NCBI RefSeq assembly: GCF_012328925.1 | Contig: NZ_JAAXLS010000050.1 | Location: forward strand, 1 to 48,624 | Length of the DNA stretch: 48,624 bases | Source: Amycolatopsis acididurans | GTDB lineage: Bacteria > Actinomycetota > Actinomycetes > Mycobacteriales > Pseudonocardiaceae | Direction of reading: 5' to 3' | In this document: one piece after another, positions 25,208 to 33,851 of the stretch | Layout of the letters: each line of letters starts with the position of its first letter | Numbering within the stretch: position 1 is the first letter of the stretch | Program-made: the position numbers and the translations under genes | Notes under the pieces: generated by a model | What the model saw: the letters and a program-made list of their open reading frames with translations, nothing else | Databases searched by the model: none | Told to the model about the DNA's origin: nothing

Positions 25208-25942
25208 TCACCGACGGTCAGCGCGGCTCTCTCCGGCACCGGCCGGCACCGCCTCGGCGGCGGCCGGCTTTTCGTGTGCGACCGCTCGTTCGATATTTCG
25301 CTTGAGCACAGCCAACATCCGCGCCTGCATGACCCAGGTGACCGTTATGTAGAGCCAAGAGACGACGAAGTGTTCCAGCCATCGGGGCCGGTAGGTTTGA
25401 TACCCGCTGATGACCAGACGTGTGCGACCATCCGGCAACTCGTTCAACAGGAAGCCCCATAGGCCTTCCATGTATGCCGGCGGCCGCGGTTGCGCCGGAT
25501 CGAGGCGGCGGCCCAGCAGATCGCTCAAGCCATGAAGTCCGAGGAATCGGTTCGGTTCGAGCACTGCGACCGCGTAGGCGTCCGTGGGGCCCGCGCCTGG
25601 TGTCCAGAACCGCAGGTAGTCGCCGACGGCGACGTTCTGCCATTCCGGGTGTACCTCCCGGGCACTCGGGCGGCCGGCGTTGTCGAGGCGGTCCCAGGAG
25701 TACCAGCCCCCACGATCCCAGCCCATCTGGACGAGCCACGGCCAGACCTGGCTCGGCGGTGCGTCGATCGTGACGGCCATCGTCGCCGACCTCTGCCCGT
25801 CCTGGACCAGGTCGGCACCGGGGTAGGGCCCAGCGACTTCCTCATCGGTTGCGCCCCAACGCCAAAGGCGAGGACGCACCCACGCCGCGTAGACGACCGC
25901 TGCCGTCCCAGCCACACCCGCGATCTTGCCGATGAATCCCAT
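25208..25942 (-). CDS. SRPBCC-family protein with N-terminal membrane anchor
   Basis: A 244-aa protein. A short hydrophobic start (MGFIGKIAGVAGTAAVVYAAWV) is followed by a START/SRPBCC-type domain (SATMAVTIDAPPSQVWPWLVQMGWDRGGWYSWDRLDNAG). It then has LEPNRFLGLHG, GFLLNELPDGRTRLVISGYQ and a C-terminal hydrophobic/amphipathic stretch. The fold binds hydrophobic ligands. ATG 25940-25942 was chosen; the longer frame to 26005 lacks homology. Its end converges with the cation-efflux gene with a 33-bp gap. Confidence 0.78.
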   Translation of the reverse strand: MGFIGKIAGVAGTAAVVYAAWVRPRLWRWGATDEEVAGPYPGADLVQDGQRSATMAVTIDAPPSQVWPWLVQMGWDRGGWYSWDRLDNAGRPSAREVHPEWQNVAVGDYLRFWTPGAGPTDAYAVAVLEPNRFLGLHGLSDLLGRRLDPAQPRPPAYMEGLWGFLLNELPDGRTRLVISGYQTYRPRWLEHFVVSWLYITVTWVMQARMLAVLKRNIERAVAHEKPAAAEAVPAGAGESRADRR

Positions 25943-26048
25943 GGAGAAGCCTTGGCGGGGCGTCCGCCGGATCACAAGGGACCAACGTCCGCACTTCAAA
26001 CCCACGATCGCCCCGCGGACTCCCGGAGGGAGGCAAACCCCCAGACAG

Positions 26049-26080
26049 CAGAAGACCCGCTGTCACCAGCGGGTCTTCTG
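26049..26080 (-). terminator. Terminator of the tRNA pair
   Basis: A perfect 14-bp stem (26049-26062 and 26067-26080, CAGAAGACCCGCTG/CAGCGGGTCTTCTG) with a 4-nt loop lies 22 bases downstream of tRNA-Arg on the minus strand. It is followed by a T-containing stretch. Confidence 0.8.
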
Positions 26081-26101
26081 TATTGCTGTCTCAACCTTGC
26101 G

Positions 26102-26174
26102 CGCGCCCGAAGGGATTCGAACCCCTAACCTTCTGATCCGTAGTCAGATGCTCTATCCGTTGAGCTACGGGCGC
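26102..26174 (-). tRNA. tRNA-Arg (anticodon ACG)
   Basis: The minus strand folds as a full cloverleaf: acceptor GCGCCCG/CGGGCGC, D arm GCTC...GAGC, anticodon stem TCTGA/TCAGA with loop CTACGGA, and T arm with TTCGAAT. The anticodon ACG decodes CGN arginine codons after A34 deamination. CCA is not encoded. It follows tRNA-Ser by 42 bases. Confidence 0.97.
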
Positions 26175-26216
26175 TTGTTCAGTTGTTAACTTAGCATCCG
26201 GCGAACCGGTGCTGAG

Positions 26217-26305
26217 CGGAGGCTCCGGGATTTGAACCCGGGAGGGGGGTTACCCCCAACCGCATTAGCAGTGCGGCGCCATAGACCAGACTAGGCGAAG
26301 CCTCC
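26217..26305 (-). tRNA. tRNA-Ser (anticodon GCT)
   Basis: A class II tRNA with acceptor GGAGGCT/AGCCTCC, anticodon stem CCGCA/TGCGG, loop CTGCTAA (anticodon GCT), a long variable arm (GGGGGTAACCCCCC type) and T loop TTCAAAT. The sequence reads AGC/AGU serine codons. CCA is not encoded. Confidence 0.97.
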
Positions 26306-26329
26306 CGGATCAACGACCACTGCTCAGAT

Positions 26330-26359
26330 AGCGTACACAGCCCTTGGTCACGGTTTCAA
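26330..26359 (-). promoter_or_regulatory. Probable promoter of the tRNA-Ser/tRNA-Arg unit
   Basis: On the minus strand TTGAAA (26354-26359) and TACGCT (26330-26335) are 18 bp apart and about 25 bp before the mature tRNA-Ser 5' end. This is close to the actinobacterial sigma-70 (HrdB-like) pattern. Confidence 0.55.
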
Positions 26360-26368
26360 AGGGCCCCC

Positions 26369-28102
26369 TTATCGCCGCAAAAGGCGCATCAGCCAGGGGG
26401 AACGTCCACCCAGGCCTTCGGCCTCGAAGACCGCGACACCCACCCTCGGCAGCTCCCGCACGCTCGGGAACACCAGGAACCTCGGCACCCACCGCGGCTG
26501 GAACTTCGCGTTGAACCGGTACAGCGTCTCGATCTGGATCCAGTGTGACGCCCAGCCCAGCACCTTCGCCGAGACGCGTGCCACAGGGCCCGCGCCGATG
26601 CGCCTGCCCTGCTCCATCAGCTTCCGGAACGCGGCGAAGTTCAGCGAGACATATTTCACGCCATGATCACGCGCGCGCAGCAGCAGTTCCGAGATCATCA
26701 GCTCGTTGACGCCGTTGTCCGCCGCGCGGTCGCGCCTCATCACGTCCAGCGAAAGCCCGTCCTCACCCCACGGCACGAACTGCAGCAGGCCGCGCGTCCG
26801 GCCGTCCTGCGTCGCGGTCACCAGCACCGAACCGGCGTCGCCCATCCGGCCCAGCGCCATCGAGAAGCCGCGCTCGGTGTCACTGCCGCGCCAGCTCGCC
26901 GCCAGCGATTCCAGCTCGGCCAGCTCCCCCGGCTCCAGGTTCTCGGTGCGCCGCACCTGCACCTCGTACCCCGCCCGCTTCGTCCGCGAGACCGCCTGCC
27001 GCACGCCGCGCATCGCCCGGCCGTCGAGGGTGAACGTGTCCGTGTCGACCACGGCCTCGTCGCCGATCTCCAGCACGTCCAGGTGGTACCGCGCCCACAC
27101 GGTCGCCCCCAGCTCCGAACACCCCATCGCGGCGGGCACCCAGCCGTGCCGCCGGCATACCTCCAGGAACTCCTCGATCGCCCCCGGCCAGGCTTCGCTG
27201 TCACCGAGCGGGTCCGCCGACGCGACCGCCGCGCCCGCGATCACCCGGTAGGTCACCGCGGCCTTGCCGGTCTTGGAGAACACCACGAACTTGTCCTCCC
27301 GCAACGCGAAGTAGCCCAGCGAGTCGCGCTGCCCGTGCTGATCCAGTAGCTCCCGCAACCGCTTCTTGTCCGCTTCGGACAGATGCGGTGCGGGCTCGGC
27401 CGAGCGCAGCAGGAAGTACGCCGCGATCAGCACCGCGCCCAGCCCGAACAGCAGCCCGACCGACGCGACGAGGTCCTCCATCAACGTCGACCGGAACACC
27501 GCGGGACCGCTGACTCCGATCAGCGCCAGCGCCGACTCCTCGAGCCGGTCCCCGAACCCGAGCGGCTCGACGACGCTGCGGGGCGCGAACGTCAGCAACC
27601 CGACGTTGATCACCAGGCCGGCGATGACGAGCTGCAGGAACACCCGGGCCCACCGCCACTTGCCGGTCACCGGATCGGGCAGCGCGATGAAGTACTTGCG
27701 GTTCAGCGCGAGCGCCACCACCAGCGCGACCGACACCAGCCCGGAACCGAGCAGGTGCTGCTGCAGCCCCAGATGCGACAAGGACAGCACCACGCTGCCC
27801 GCCATCGCGAGCTGCCACGCCCGCCGCTTACGCCGCCGCAGCCCGGACGCCAGCATGATCAGCAGCACCCCGACGACCAGCACGACCGTGGCCGCCGCCG
27901 TCGTCGCATCCTGCGGCAGCCCCAGCCACCCCGCCACGTGACCTCGCGCCCGCCGCCCGGCGGGCAGCACCACCGAGATCACCGCGAGCAGCCCGACCAG
28001 CCTGGTCACCCAGGTGATCGCGACCACCGACGCGACCCCCGTCAGCCGCCACAGCACAGGGGCGTGCCGTCTCTCCTCGGTCAACGCCCTCCCCGTCGTC
28101 AA
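26369..28102 (-). CDS. MprF/LysX-like membrane protein with DUF2156 aminoacyl-phospholipid synthase domain
   Basis: A 577-aa protein. Residues 15-235 hold about six to seven membrane helices. Residues 255-577 form the cytoplasmic DUF2156 domain (LGYFALREDKFVVFSKTGKAAVTYRVIAG; MRGVRQAVSRTKRAGYEV; NELMISELLLRARDHGVKYVSLNFA). This is the part of MprF/LysX that transfers an aminoacyl group from tRNA to phosphatidylglycerol, making the envelope less negative. Unlike mycobacterial LysX it has no fused lysyl-tRNA synthetase. TTG at 28100-28102 has GGGGGGAAGG upstream. It starts 11 bases after the acetoacetyl-CoA synthetase stop, so they are probably co-transcribed. Amino-acid specificity is unknown. 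Confidence 0.85.
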   Translation of the reverse strand: MTTGRALTEERRHAPVLWRLTGVASVVAITWVTRLVGLLAVISVVLPAGRRARGHVAGWLGLPQDATTAAATVVLVVGVLLIMLASGLRRRKRRAWQLAMAGSVVLSLSHLGLQQHLLGSGLVSVALVVALALNRKYFIALPDPVTGKWRWARVFLQLVIAGLVINVGLLTFAPRSVVEPLGFGDRLEESALALIGVSGPAVFRSTLMEDLVASVGLLFGLGAVLIAAYFLLRSAEPAPHLSEADKKRLRELLDQHGQRDSLGYFALREDKFVVFSKTGKAAVTYRVIAGAAVASADPLGDSEAWPGAIEEFLEVCRRHGWVPAAMGCSELGATVWARYHLDVLEIGDEAVVDTDTFTLDGRAMRGVRQAVSRTKRAGYEVQVRRTENLEPGELAELESLAASWRGSDTERGFSMALGRMGDAGSVLVTATQDGRTRGLLQFVPWGEDGLSLDVMRRDRAADNGVNELMISELLLRARDHGVKYVSLNFAAFRKLMEQGRRIGAGPVARVSAKVLGWASHWIQIETLYRFNAKFQPRWVPRFLVFPSVRELPRVGVAVFEAEGLGGRSPWLMRLLRR

Positions 28103-28113
28103 GCCCTTCCCCC

Positions 28114-30096
28114 CTACTCCCCTCTGGCCAGCTCGACGAACGGCTCCAGCGCCGCCGGATTGGCCAGTGCGTCCCGGCTGACGGCGCGTTCCGGCGCCGT
28201 GCCCGCGAGGATCTTCTTCACCGGGACCTCACACTTCTTACCGTTGAGCGTGCGGGGCACTTCAGCCACCTCGACGAAACGGTCCGGGACGTGGCGCGGC
28301 GACAGTGCGATCCGCAGTTCCTTGCGTAGGGCCGGCTCCACCTCGTCGAGAGTGGCACCCGGTGCCATTACGACGAAACACAGCAGCTCTCCCTGGGTAT
28401 TCCCAGATGTGTCGATCACTAACGAATCCGCGATCTCGTCGAAGCCCTCGACCACGCGATAGAACTCCGCGGTGCCCATCCGCACACCGCCGCGGTTGAG
28501 CGTCGAATCACTGCGACCGTAGATCACCGCCGAACCGCGCTCGGTGATCTTGATCCAGTCCCCGTGCCGCCACACGCCCGGGTAGTAGTCGAAGTACGCG
28601 TCGCGCAGCCGCGAACCGTCCTCGTCGTTCCAGAAGAACACCGGCATCGAGGGCATCGGCTGGGTGACGACCAGTTCGCCGACCTCCTCGACGATCTCGT
28701 TGCCGTCGTCGTCGAAGGCCCGCACCGCGGCCCCGAGCGCGCGGCAGGACAGCTCGCCGAGCCACACCGGAACGTCCGGGGCCGAGGCGACGAACGCCGC
28801 GCACAGGTCGGTTCCGCCGGAGACCGAGCAGATCTGCACGTCCTTGCCGACCTTCTCCGCGATCCACCGGAAGCCCTCGACGGACAGCGGCGCGCCGGTC
28901 GACCCGATCCCGCGCAGGCTGGACAGGTCGTAGTCGCCGCCGGGTTCCAGCCGTGCCTTGAGGCAGCTCTGGATGAACGGCGCCGAGGTGCCGAAGTAGG
29001 TGATCCGCTGCTTCTGCGCCAGCCGCCACAGCGCACCGAGATCGGGATGCCCGGGGCTGCCGTCGAACAGCACGATCGTCGCGCCCACGAGCAGGCCGGC
29101 GATCAGGAAGTTCCACATCATCCAGCCGGTGGTGGTGAACCAGAAGAACCGGTCGCCGGGGCGCAGGTCCATCTGCAACGCGAGCGCCTTGAGATGCTCG
29201 ATGGTGATCCCGCCGTGCCCGTGCACGATGCCCTTCGGCAGCCCGGTGGTGCCCGAGGAGTACAGCACCCACAGTGGATGGTCGAACGGGACGGGTTCGA
29301 ACTCCAGCTGCGCGCCCTCGTGCTCGGCCAGCAACCGCTCCCAGGACAGTGCCCCGTCGAGGGTGCCGCCACCGGCGTAGTCGACGAGCACGGTCGCGCG
29401 CACCGAGGGAATGTCCTCACGCAACTGGTTCACCGTGCCGCGCACGTCGAAGGATCGTCCATTGTAGACGTAGGCGTTGACCGCGATGAGCACCTTCGGC
29501 TCGATCTGAGTGAACCGGTCGGCGACCGCCCGCACCCCGAAGTCCGGGGAACACGACGACCACGTGGCGCCCAGACTCGCCGCGGCGAGGAACGCGATCA
29601 GCGTCTGCGGGCAGTTCGGGGCGAGCGCGACGACGCGGTCCCCCTTGCCGACGCCGAGCGAGACGAGCGCGGACCTGGCCGCCGCCACCTGAGCGCGCAG
29701 TTCGCCGTAGGTCAGCCGGGCGCCGGCGCCGTCCTCGCGTTCGAAGATCACGGCGAGCTCGTCGTCGCCCTTCGCCGCGCCGGCGACCCCGCCGGTGAGC
29801 GCGTTCTCCGCGTAGTTCAGCGTGGCGCCGGGAAACCACCGCGCGCCGGGCATTCTCGCGTCGGCCAGCACCTGTTCCGGTCGCTCGTGCCAGCGCAGCC
29901 CGAGGAATTCGGCGACGCCGCCCCAGAACCCGCCCGGGTCCGCCACCGAGTACTGCCAGAGCTCGTCGTAGTCGGCCGTCCGCACGTCACGTTCGGTCCG
30001 CAGCCAGTCACGGAAGGCCTGGATTCGGGAGTCGGCGACCTGCTGCGGCGAGGGACGCCAAAGGACTTCGGGGGTGTCGGCAGTAGCGTTGGTCAC
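28114..30096 (-). CDS. aacS: Acetoacetyl-CoA synthetase
   Basis: A 660-aa acyl-adenylate-forming ligase that makes acetoacetyl-CoA from acetoacetate, ATP and CoA (EC 6.2.1.16). It shows the AMP motif YSSGTTGLPKG, the substrate segment TTGWMMWNFLIAGLL, the YGRSDSTLNRGGVRMGTAE hinge and the terminal LNGKKCEVPVKKIL with the catalytic Lys. Length and N-terminus (VLWRPSPQQVADSRIQAFRDWL) are those of AacS rather than acetyl-CoA synthetase. GTG 30094-30096 starts it. The gene follows the dienelactone-hydrolase-like gene by 15 bases. Confidence 0.93.
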   Translation of the reverse strand: MTNATADTPEVLWRPSPQQVADSRIQAFRDWLRTERDVRTADYDELWQYSVADPGGFWGGVAEFLGLRWHERPEQVLADARMPGARWFPGATLNYAENALTGGVAGAAKGDDELAVIFEREDGAGARLTYGELRAQVAAARSALVSLGVGKGDRVVALAPNCPQTLIAFLAAASLGATWSSCSPDFGVRAVADRFTQIEPKVLIAVNAYVYNGRSFDVRGTVNQLREDIPSVRATVLVDYAGGGTLDGALSWERLLAEHEGAQLEFEPVPFDHPLWVLYSSGTTGLPKGIVHGHGGITIEHLKALALQMDLRPGDRFFWFTTTGWMMWNFLIAGLLVGATIVLFDGSPGHPDLGALWRLAQKQRITYFGTSAPFIQSCLKARLEPGGDYDLSSLRGIGSTGAPLSVEGFRWIAEKVGKDVQICSVSGGTDLCAAFVASAPDVPVWLGELSCRALGAAVRAFDDDGNEIVEEVGELVVTQPMPSMPVFFWNDEDGSRLRDAYFDYYPGVWRHGDWIKITERGSAVIYGRSDSTLNRGGVRMGTAEFYRVVEGFDEIADSLVIDTSGNTQGELLCFVVMAPGATLDEVEPALRKELRIALSPRHVPDRFVEVAEVPRTLNGKKCEVPVKKILAGTAPERAVSRDALANPAALEPFVELARGE

Positions 30097-30111
30097 ACGC
30101 CGACCTTACGG

Positions 30112-30738
30112 TCAGCGAAGGTGCGCGTCGAACCAGTTCAGGGTGCGCTGCCAGGCTTCCACCGCGGCCTCCGGATCGGCGTCGAAACGGTGGTTGGCGC
30201 CGGGATAGCGCACCACGTTCGTCACCGCGCCCGACGCCGCCGCGGCCTCCCGCAACTGCTCCACCTCGGACGCGCCGAGCTCGTCGCCGGCGTCGCCGTA
30301 GATCCCGAGCCACGGACTGGTCAGCCTGCCCGCGATGTCCACGAGCACGGGCAGCTCGCCCGCGCCCTGGCCGCCGACGCTGACCGCGGCACCGAGCTTG
30401 CGGTTGGACGCGACCAGCAGCGCGGCGACCCCGCCGAGATCGAAGCCGACGACGCCGAGCAGGTCGCTTTGCACTCCGTGGTCGACGAGCCACGCGAGCG
30501 TGACATCCGTGGCGGCCAATATGTCTTCGCGCTGCGGCCGGCCCTTCACGTGGGGCGCGACGGCGAGCCAGCCCTCTTCCGCGAGACTCGTGATCAACAG
30601 TCGCACTCCATCAGTGACACCGTCGCCCTCATGCAGAACGACGAGCCCGCCCCTTACCACGTTCTCGGGTGCGGCATAGGTCAACTCGATCGCGCGACCG
30701 TCCTCGCGCTCGTAGTGTTCGGTGTGCGTCTGCGTCAT
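30112..30738 (-). CDS. Dienelactone-hydrolase-like protein with Asp at the nucleophile position
   Basis: A 208-aa alpha/beta-hydrolase of the DLH family (DEL in the N-terminus; APHVKGRPQREDI; YPGANHRFD). The nucleophile elbow reads GFDLGG, so Asp100 stands where DLH has Cys (GYCLGG) and most hydrolases have Ser. The remaining triad residues would be Asp152 (GDAGDELG) and His183. An Asp nucleophile is known in dehalogenases and epoxide hydrolases, so the catalytic mechanism may differ or activity may be lost. The ATG at 30736-30738 was chosen; a TTG at 30750 would add four residues. It heads a probable operon with aacS and the MprF-like gene. Confidence 0.8.
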   Translation of the reverse strand: MTQTHTEHYEREDGRAIELTYAAPENVVRGGLVVLHEGDGVTDGVRLLITSLAEEGWLAVAPHVKGRPQREDILAATDVTLAWLVDHGVQSDLLGVVGFDLGGVAALLVASNRKLGAAVSVGGQGAGELPVLVDIAGRLTSPWLGIYGDAGDELGASEVEQLREAAAASGAVTNVVRYPGANHRFDADPEAAVEAWQRTLNWFDAHLR

Positions 30739-30843
30739 CTCACCACTCAACCACCTTGGAGTGAACGTTAGTCAACACGCACGTCATGGAAGCCACGCGT
30801 TACCGTGATCGCAGCCGGTTTTTTCGCCCAGAAGGAGCATCCG

Positions 30844-31902
30844 ATGCCCGTTCAGCCCCGCGTCGATCTCGACTCGTTACCCAGTTACGTCGCGGGACGA
30901 ACCGTACCGGGCGCGGTGAAGCTGTCCAGTAACGAAACTCCCGGCGGCCCGCTACCGAGCGTAGCGAAGGCTATCGCCGAAGCCACCACGAACGTCAACC
31001 GCTACCCCGACATCAGCGTCGCGAAGCTGGCGGCGCGGCTCGCCGAGAAGACCGGCCTCACGGTGGAGCAGATCGCGGTCGGCTGTGGCTCGGTGGCGTT
31101 GTGCCAACAGCTGGTGCAGGCGATGTGCGCACCCGGCGACGAGGTGCTGTTCGCGTGGCGGTCGTTCGAGTCGTACCCGATCGTCAGCCAGATCGCGAAC
31201 GCCACGCCGGTGAAGGTGCCGCTGGACGCCTCGCACACGCACGATCTCGACGCGATGGCGGCCAAGATCACCCCGAAGACCCGCGTGATCTTCGTCTGCA
31301 ATCCCAACAATCCGACCGGCACCGCCAACCGCCGCGCCGAACTGGACCGCTTCCTCGACCGGGTGCCTTCGGACGTGCTCGTGGTGCTGGACGAGGCCTA
31401 CCGCGAGTTCGTGACCGACCCCGATGTGCCGGACGGCCTCGACTACGTGCGCACGCGCGAGAACGTGGCCGTGCTGCGCACGTTCTCCAAGGCCTACGGC
31501 CTGGCCGGGCTGCGCGTCGGCTACTTCGCCGGGCCCGCCGCGGTCGCCGAGGCGGTGCGCAAGGTGTATGTGCCCTTCAGCGTGAACTCGCTCGCGCAGA
31601 TCGCCGCGATGGCCTCGCTGGACGCCGAGGACGAGCTGCTCGAGCGTTGCGAAACCATTGTGGCGGAACGGGATCGCGTGCGGGCGGCGCTCATCGAGGC
31701 CGGGTACGAGGTGCCGGACTCGCAGGCGAACTTCGTCTGGCTGCCCCTCGGCGAGAAGGCGCTGGACTTCGCCGAGCACACCCTGGCGAACAAGGTCGTC
31801 GTGCGCGCGTTCGCGGGCGACGGCGTGCGGGTGACCGTGAGCCACCACGACGAGAACGACCTGTTCCTGCACGCGGCTCGCAGCTACCGCAGCAAGAACT
31901 GA
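30844..31902 (+). CDS. pat: Histidinol-phosphate/aromatic aminotransferase family protein
   Basis: A 352-aa fold-type I PLP aminotransferase. The PLP-binding Lys lies in TFSKAYGLAGLRVGY, with PNNPTG and DEAYREF giving the other cofactor contacts, and SSNETPGG at the N-terminus binding substrate. The closest actinobacterial family is Pat (aromatic amino-acid aminotransferase), which is a HisC relative. ATG 30844 has AGAAGGAG at 30831-30838. No his or aro genes are adjacent, so hisC versus pat cannot be settled by context. Its last 19 bases overlap the convergent TSUP gene. Confidence 0.85.
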   Translation: MPVQPRVDLDSLPSYVAGRTVPGAVKLSSNETPGGPLPSVAKAIAEATTNVNRYPDISVAKLAARLAEKTGLTVEQIAVGCGSVALCQQLVQAMCAPGDEVLFAWRSFESYPIVSQIANATPVKVPLDASHTHDLDAMAAKITPKTRVIFVCNPNNPTGTANRRAELDRFLDRVPSDVLVVLDEAYREFVTDPDVPDGLDYVRTRENVAVLRTFSKAYGLAGLRVGYFAGPAAVAEAVRKVYVPFSVNSLAQIAAMASLDAEDELLERCETIVAERDRVRAALIEAGYEVPDSQANFVWLPLGEKALDFAEHTLANKVVVRAFAGDGVRVTVSHHDENDLFLHAARSYRSKN

Positions 31903-32648
31903 ACGATCGCCGCGATACCGACCACGATGATCACGCCCCGCAGGACGGCGGGCGGCAGGCGCCTGCCGATCTTGGCGCCCAGCTGCCCGCCGAGCGTGGA
32001 GCCGACCGCGAGCAGCCCGATCACCGGCCAGCTCACCGGTGCCACGAACGCGTAGACGGTGCCGGCGATCACGTTCACCACGGCCGCGAGCACGTTCTTG
32101 ATCCCGTTGAGCCGCTGCAGTGAATCGGTCAGCAGCATGCCCATGACGCCCATCAGCATGACGCCCTGCGCCGCGGTGAAGTAGCCGCCGTAGACACCGA
32201 TCAGGAAGATCAGGAACAGCAGCAGCGGCCCGCCCCGGGTCTCCTGTTCCGGTTCGCGCTCGCGGCGCCGGGCGACGTACACCGCGACCCGCGGCTGCAC
32301 CGCCACGAGCACGACGGCGAGCCCGACCAGCACCGGCACGACCAACTCGAAGGTGTTGGGCGGCAGCAGAAGCAGCAGCACCGTGCCGCAACCGGCGCCG
32401 AGCGCGGAGGGCACCGCGTAGCGGGCGAGCCGCCGTGCCTGTCCCTTCAGCTCGTGCCGGTAGCCGACCGCACCGCTGATCGTGCCGGGGGCGAGACCGA
32501 CGGCGTTGGACGTGGTCGCGGTGATCGGCGGATAGCCCAGCGCGACCAGCACCGGGAACGTGACGAGCGTGCCCGAGCCGACGATCGCGTTGATCGTGCC
32601 CGCCCACACCCCGGCGAAGAGCACGATGAGCGCCTGCCACCAGGTCAT
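31884..32648 (-). CDS. TSUP-family (TauE/SafE) anion permease
   Basis: A 254-aa membrane protein with about eight helices in the two-repeat pattern of TauE/SafE proteins: AGTINAIVGSGTLVTFPVLVALGYPPITATTSNAVGL in the first repeat and FIGVYGGYFTAAQGVMLMGVMG-type in the second. Members export or import sulfonates, sulfite, sulfoacetate or other organic anions. No substrate is indicated. The ATG at 32646-32648 was chosen over a longer frame to 32732. Confidence 0.87.
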   Translation of the reverse strand: MTWWQALIVLFAGVWAGTINAIVGSGTLVTFPVLVALGYPPITATTSNAVGLAPGTISGAVGYRHELKGQARRLARYAVPSALGAGCGTVLLLLLPPNTFELVVPVLVGLAVVLVAVQPRVAVYVARRREREPEQETRGGPLLLFLIFLIGVYGGYFTAAQGVMLMGVMGMLLTDSLQRLNGIKNVLAAVVNVIAGTVYAFVAPVSWPVIGLLAVGSTLGGQLGAKIGRRLPPAVLRGVIIVVGIAAIVQFLLR

Positions 32649-32761
32649 GGCGCGAACACGTCGATCCAGATCAGCGGCCCGCGGGCAAGGCAGAGGTCCT
32701 CGAATTCGGCTGGCATCGCTCCATAGTTTCACTCTCGGTACCGCCGGGTATGTGTGATTCC

Positions 32762-33817
32762 ATGCAGACGACGATGTTGCGCCCGCTGGTCAGCAAGCCC
32801 GGCCCGTTCACGTCGGTCTACTTCGAAGACTCGCACGACACGGAGGACGCCGCTAAACAACTCGACCTCAAGCTGCGGGACCTACGTGCACAACTGGCCG
32901 AACAACACGCACCGGACGAGACGTGCCGGGCCATCGAAACCGCGGTACGGCAGGCACCGCCCTCGGTGGGCCGAAGCGGCCGCGCACTGCTGGCCACCGG
33001 TGACTCGGTGGTCGTGGACGAACGCTTCGACGAGCCGCCCGCGGCACCGGTCACGCGCGTGTCCGAACTGCCCTACCTGGTGCCGCTGACGCGCTACGCC
33101 GAACCGGGATCGCGTTACGTGGTCGCCTCGCTCGACCAAGTCAACGCGACCGTGGAGGCCTTCGACGAGCACGGCAGGAAGATCGGCGCGGACGAGGTGT
33201 CCGGCCGCGACCACCCCGTGCACCGGGTCCGCGGCGGCGGGTCGGCGCAGTATCCGATGCGCGAGCACACCGAGGAGACGCTGCGGCGCAACGTCGCCGA
33301 CATCGCCGACGAGGTGGCGAACGTGGCACAGCGGACCGGCGCCCGGCTCGTGGTGCTGGCCGGCGAGATCCAGGGCCGGCGCGGCGTGTACGAGGCGCTG
33401 CCGAAGCCGTGGCAGGAGATCACGCACGAGGTGACGCACGTCGACGTGGTGCCCGAGCTCATCGAATCGGAGAAGCGGCGCAGGCTGGAGGAGGTACTGA
33501 ACCGGTTCCGCGACGAGCTGGGCCAGGAGCAGGGCCTGGCCGTGCAGGGCCTGGAGGCGGTGACCTCGGCGCTGATGGAGGGCAACGTGGCGACGCTGCT
33601 GATCTCCGACCCGCCCGGGGCCCGCGTCTACACCGGCACGGAACCTACGATGATCGCCACGTCCGAAAACCAGCTGCGCACGCTCGGCGCGTCCGAGGTG
33701 CGCGAACGCAACGCCGACGAGGCGATTCCGGTGGCCGCCGTCGCTGTCGACGCGGATCTGATATACGTCGACAGCGATCTCGCCGACGGGTTCGGCGTGA
33801 TCTTGCGGCACCGATGA
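32762..33817 (+). CDS. Rv2629-like (bacterial eRF1-family) protein
   Basis: A 351-aa cytoplasmic protein that starts near MLRPLVSKPGPFTSVYFEDSHDTEDA and resembles Rv2629-type actinobacterial proteins with an eRF1-like fold (baeRF). The middle has VGRSGRALLATGD and the C-terminal half a long helix and ATLLISDPPGARVYTG. Bacterial eRF1-like proteins are linked to ribosome rescue or stress survival; function in this group is unproven. ATG 32762 was chosen by homology; an ATG at 32750 would add four residues. Confidence 0.72.
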   Translation: MQTTMLRPLVSKPGPFTSVYFEDSHDTEDAAKQLDLKLRDLRAQLAEQHAPDETCRAIETAVRQAPPSVGRSGRALLATGDSVVVDERFDEPPAAPVTRVSELPYLVPLTRYAEPGSRYVVASLDQVNATVEAFDEHGRKIGADEVSGRDHPVHRVRGGGSAQYPMREHTEETLRRNVADIADEVANVAQRTGARLVVLAGEIQGRRGVYEALPKPWQEITHEVTHVDVVPELIESEKRRRLEEVLNRFRDELGQEQGLAVQGLEAVTSALMEGNVATLLISDPPGARVYTGTEPTMIATSENQLRTLGASEVRERNADEAIPVAAVAVDADLIYVDSDLADGFGVILRHR

Positions 33818-33851
33818 CACTACCCGGCGAACGTCCCCCGATAGAGGCATC

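Noticed and set aside
26102..26305. tRNA-associated integration site
   Set aside because: The tRNA genes are intact and no duplicated 3' tRNA segment or integrase was seen on either side.
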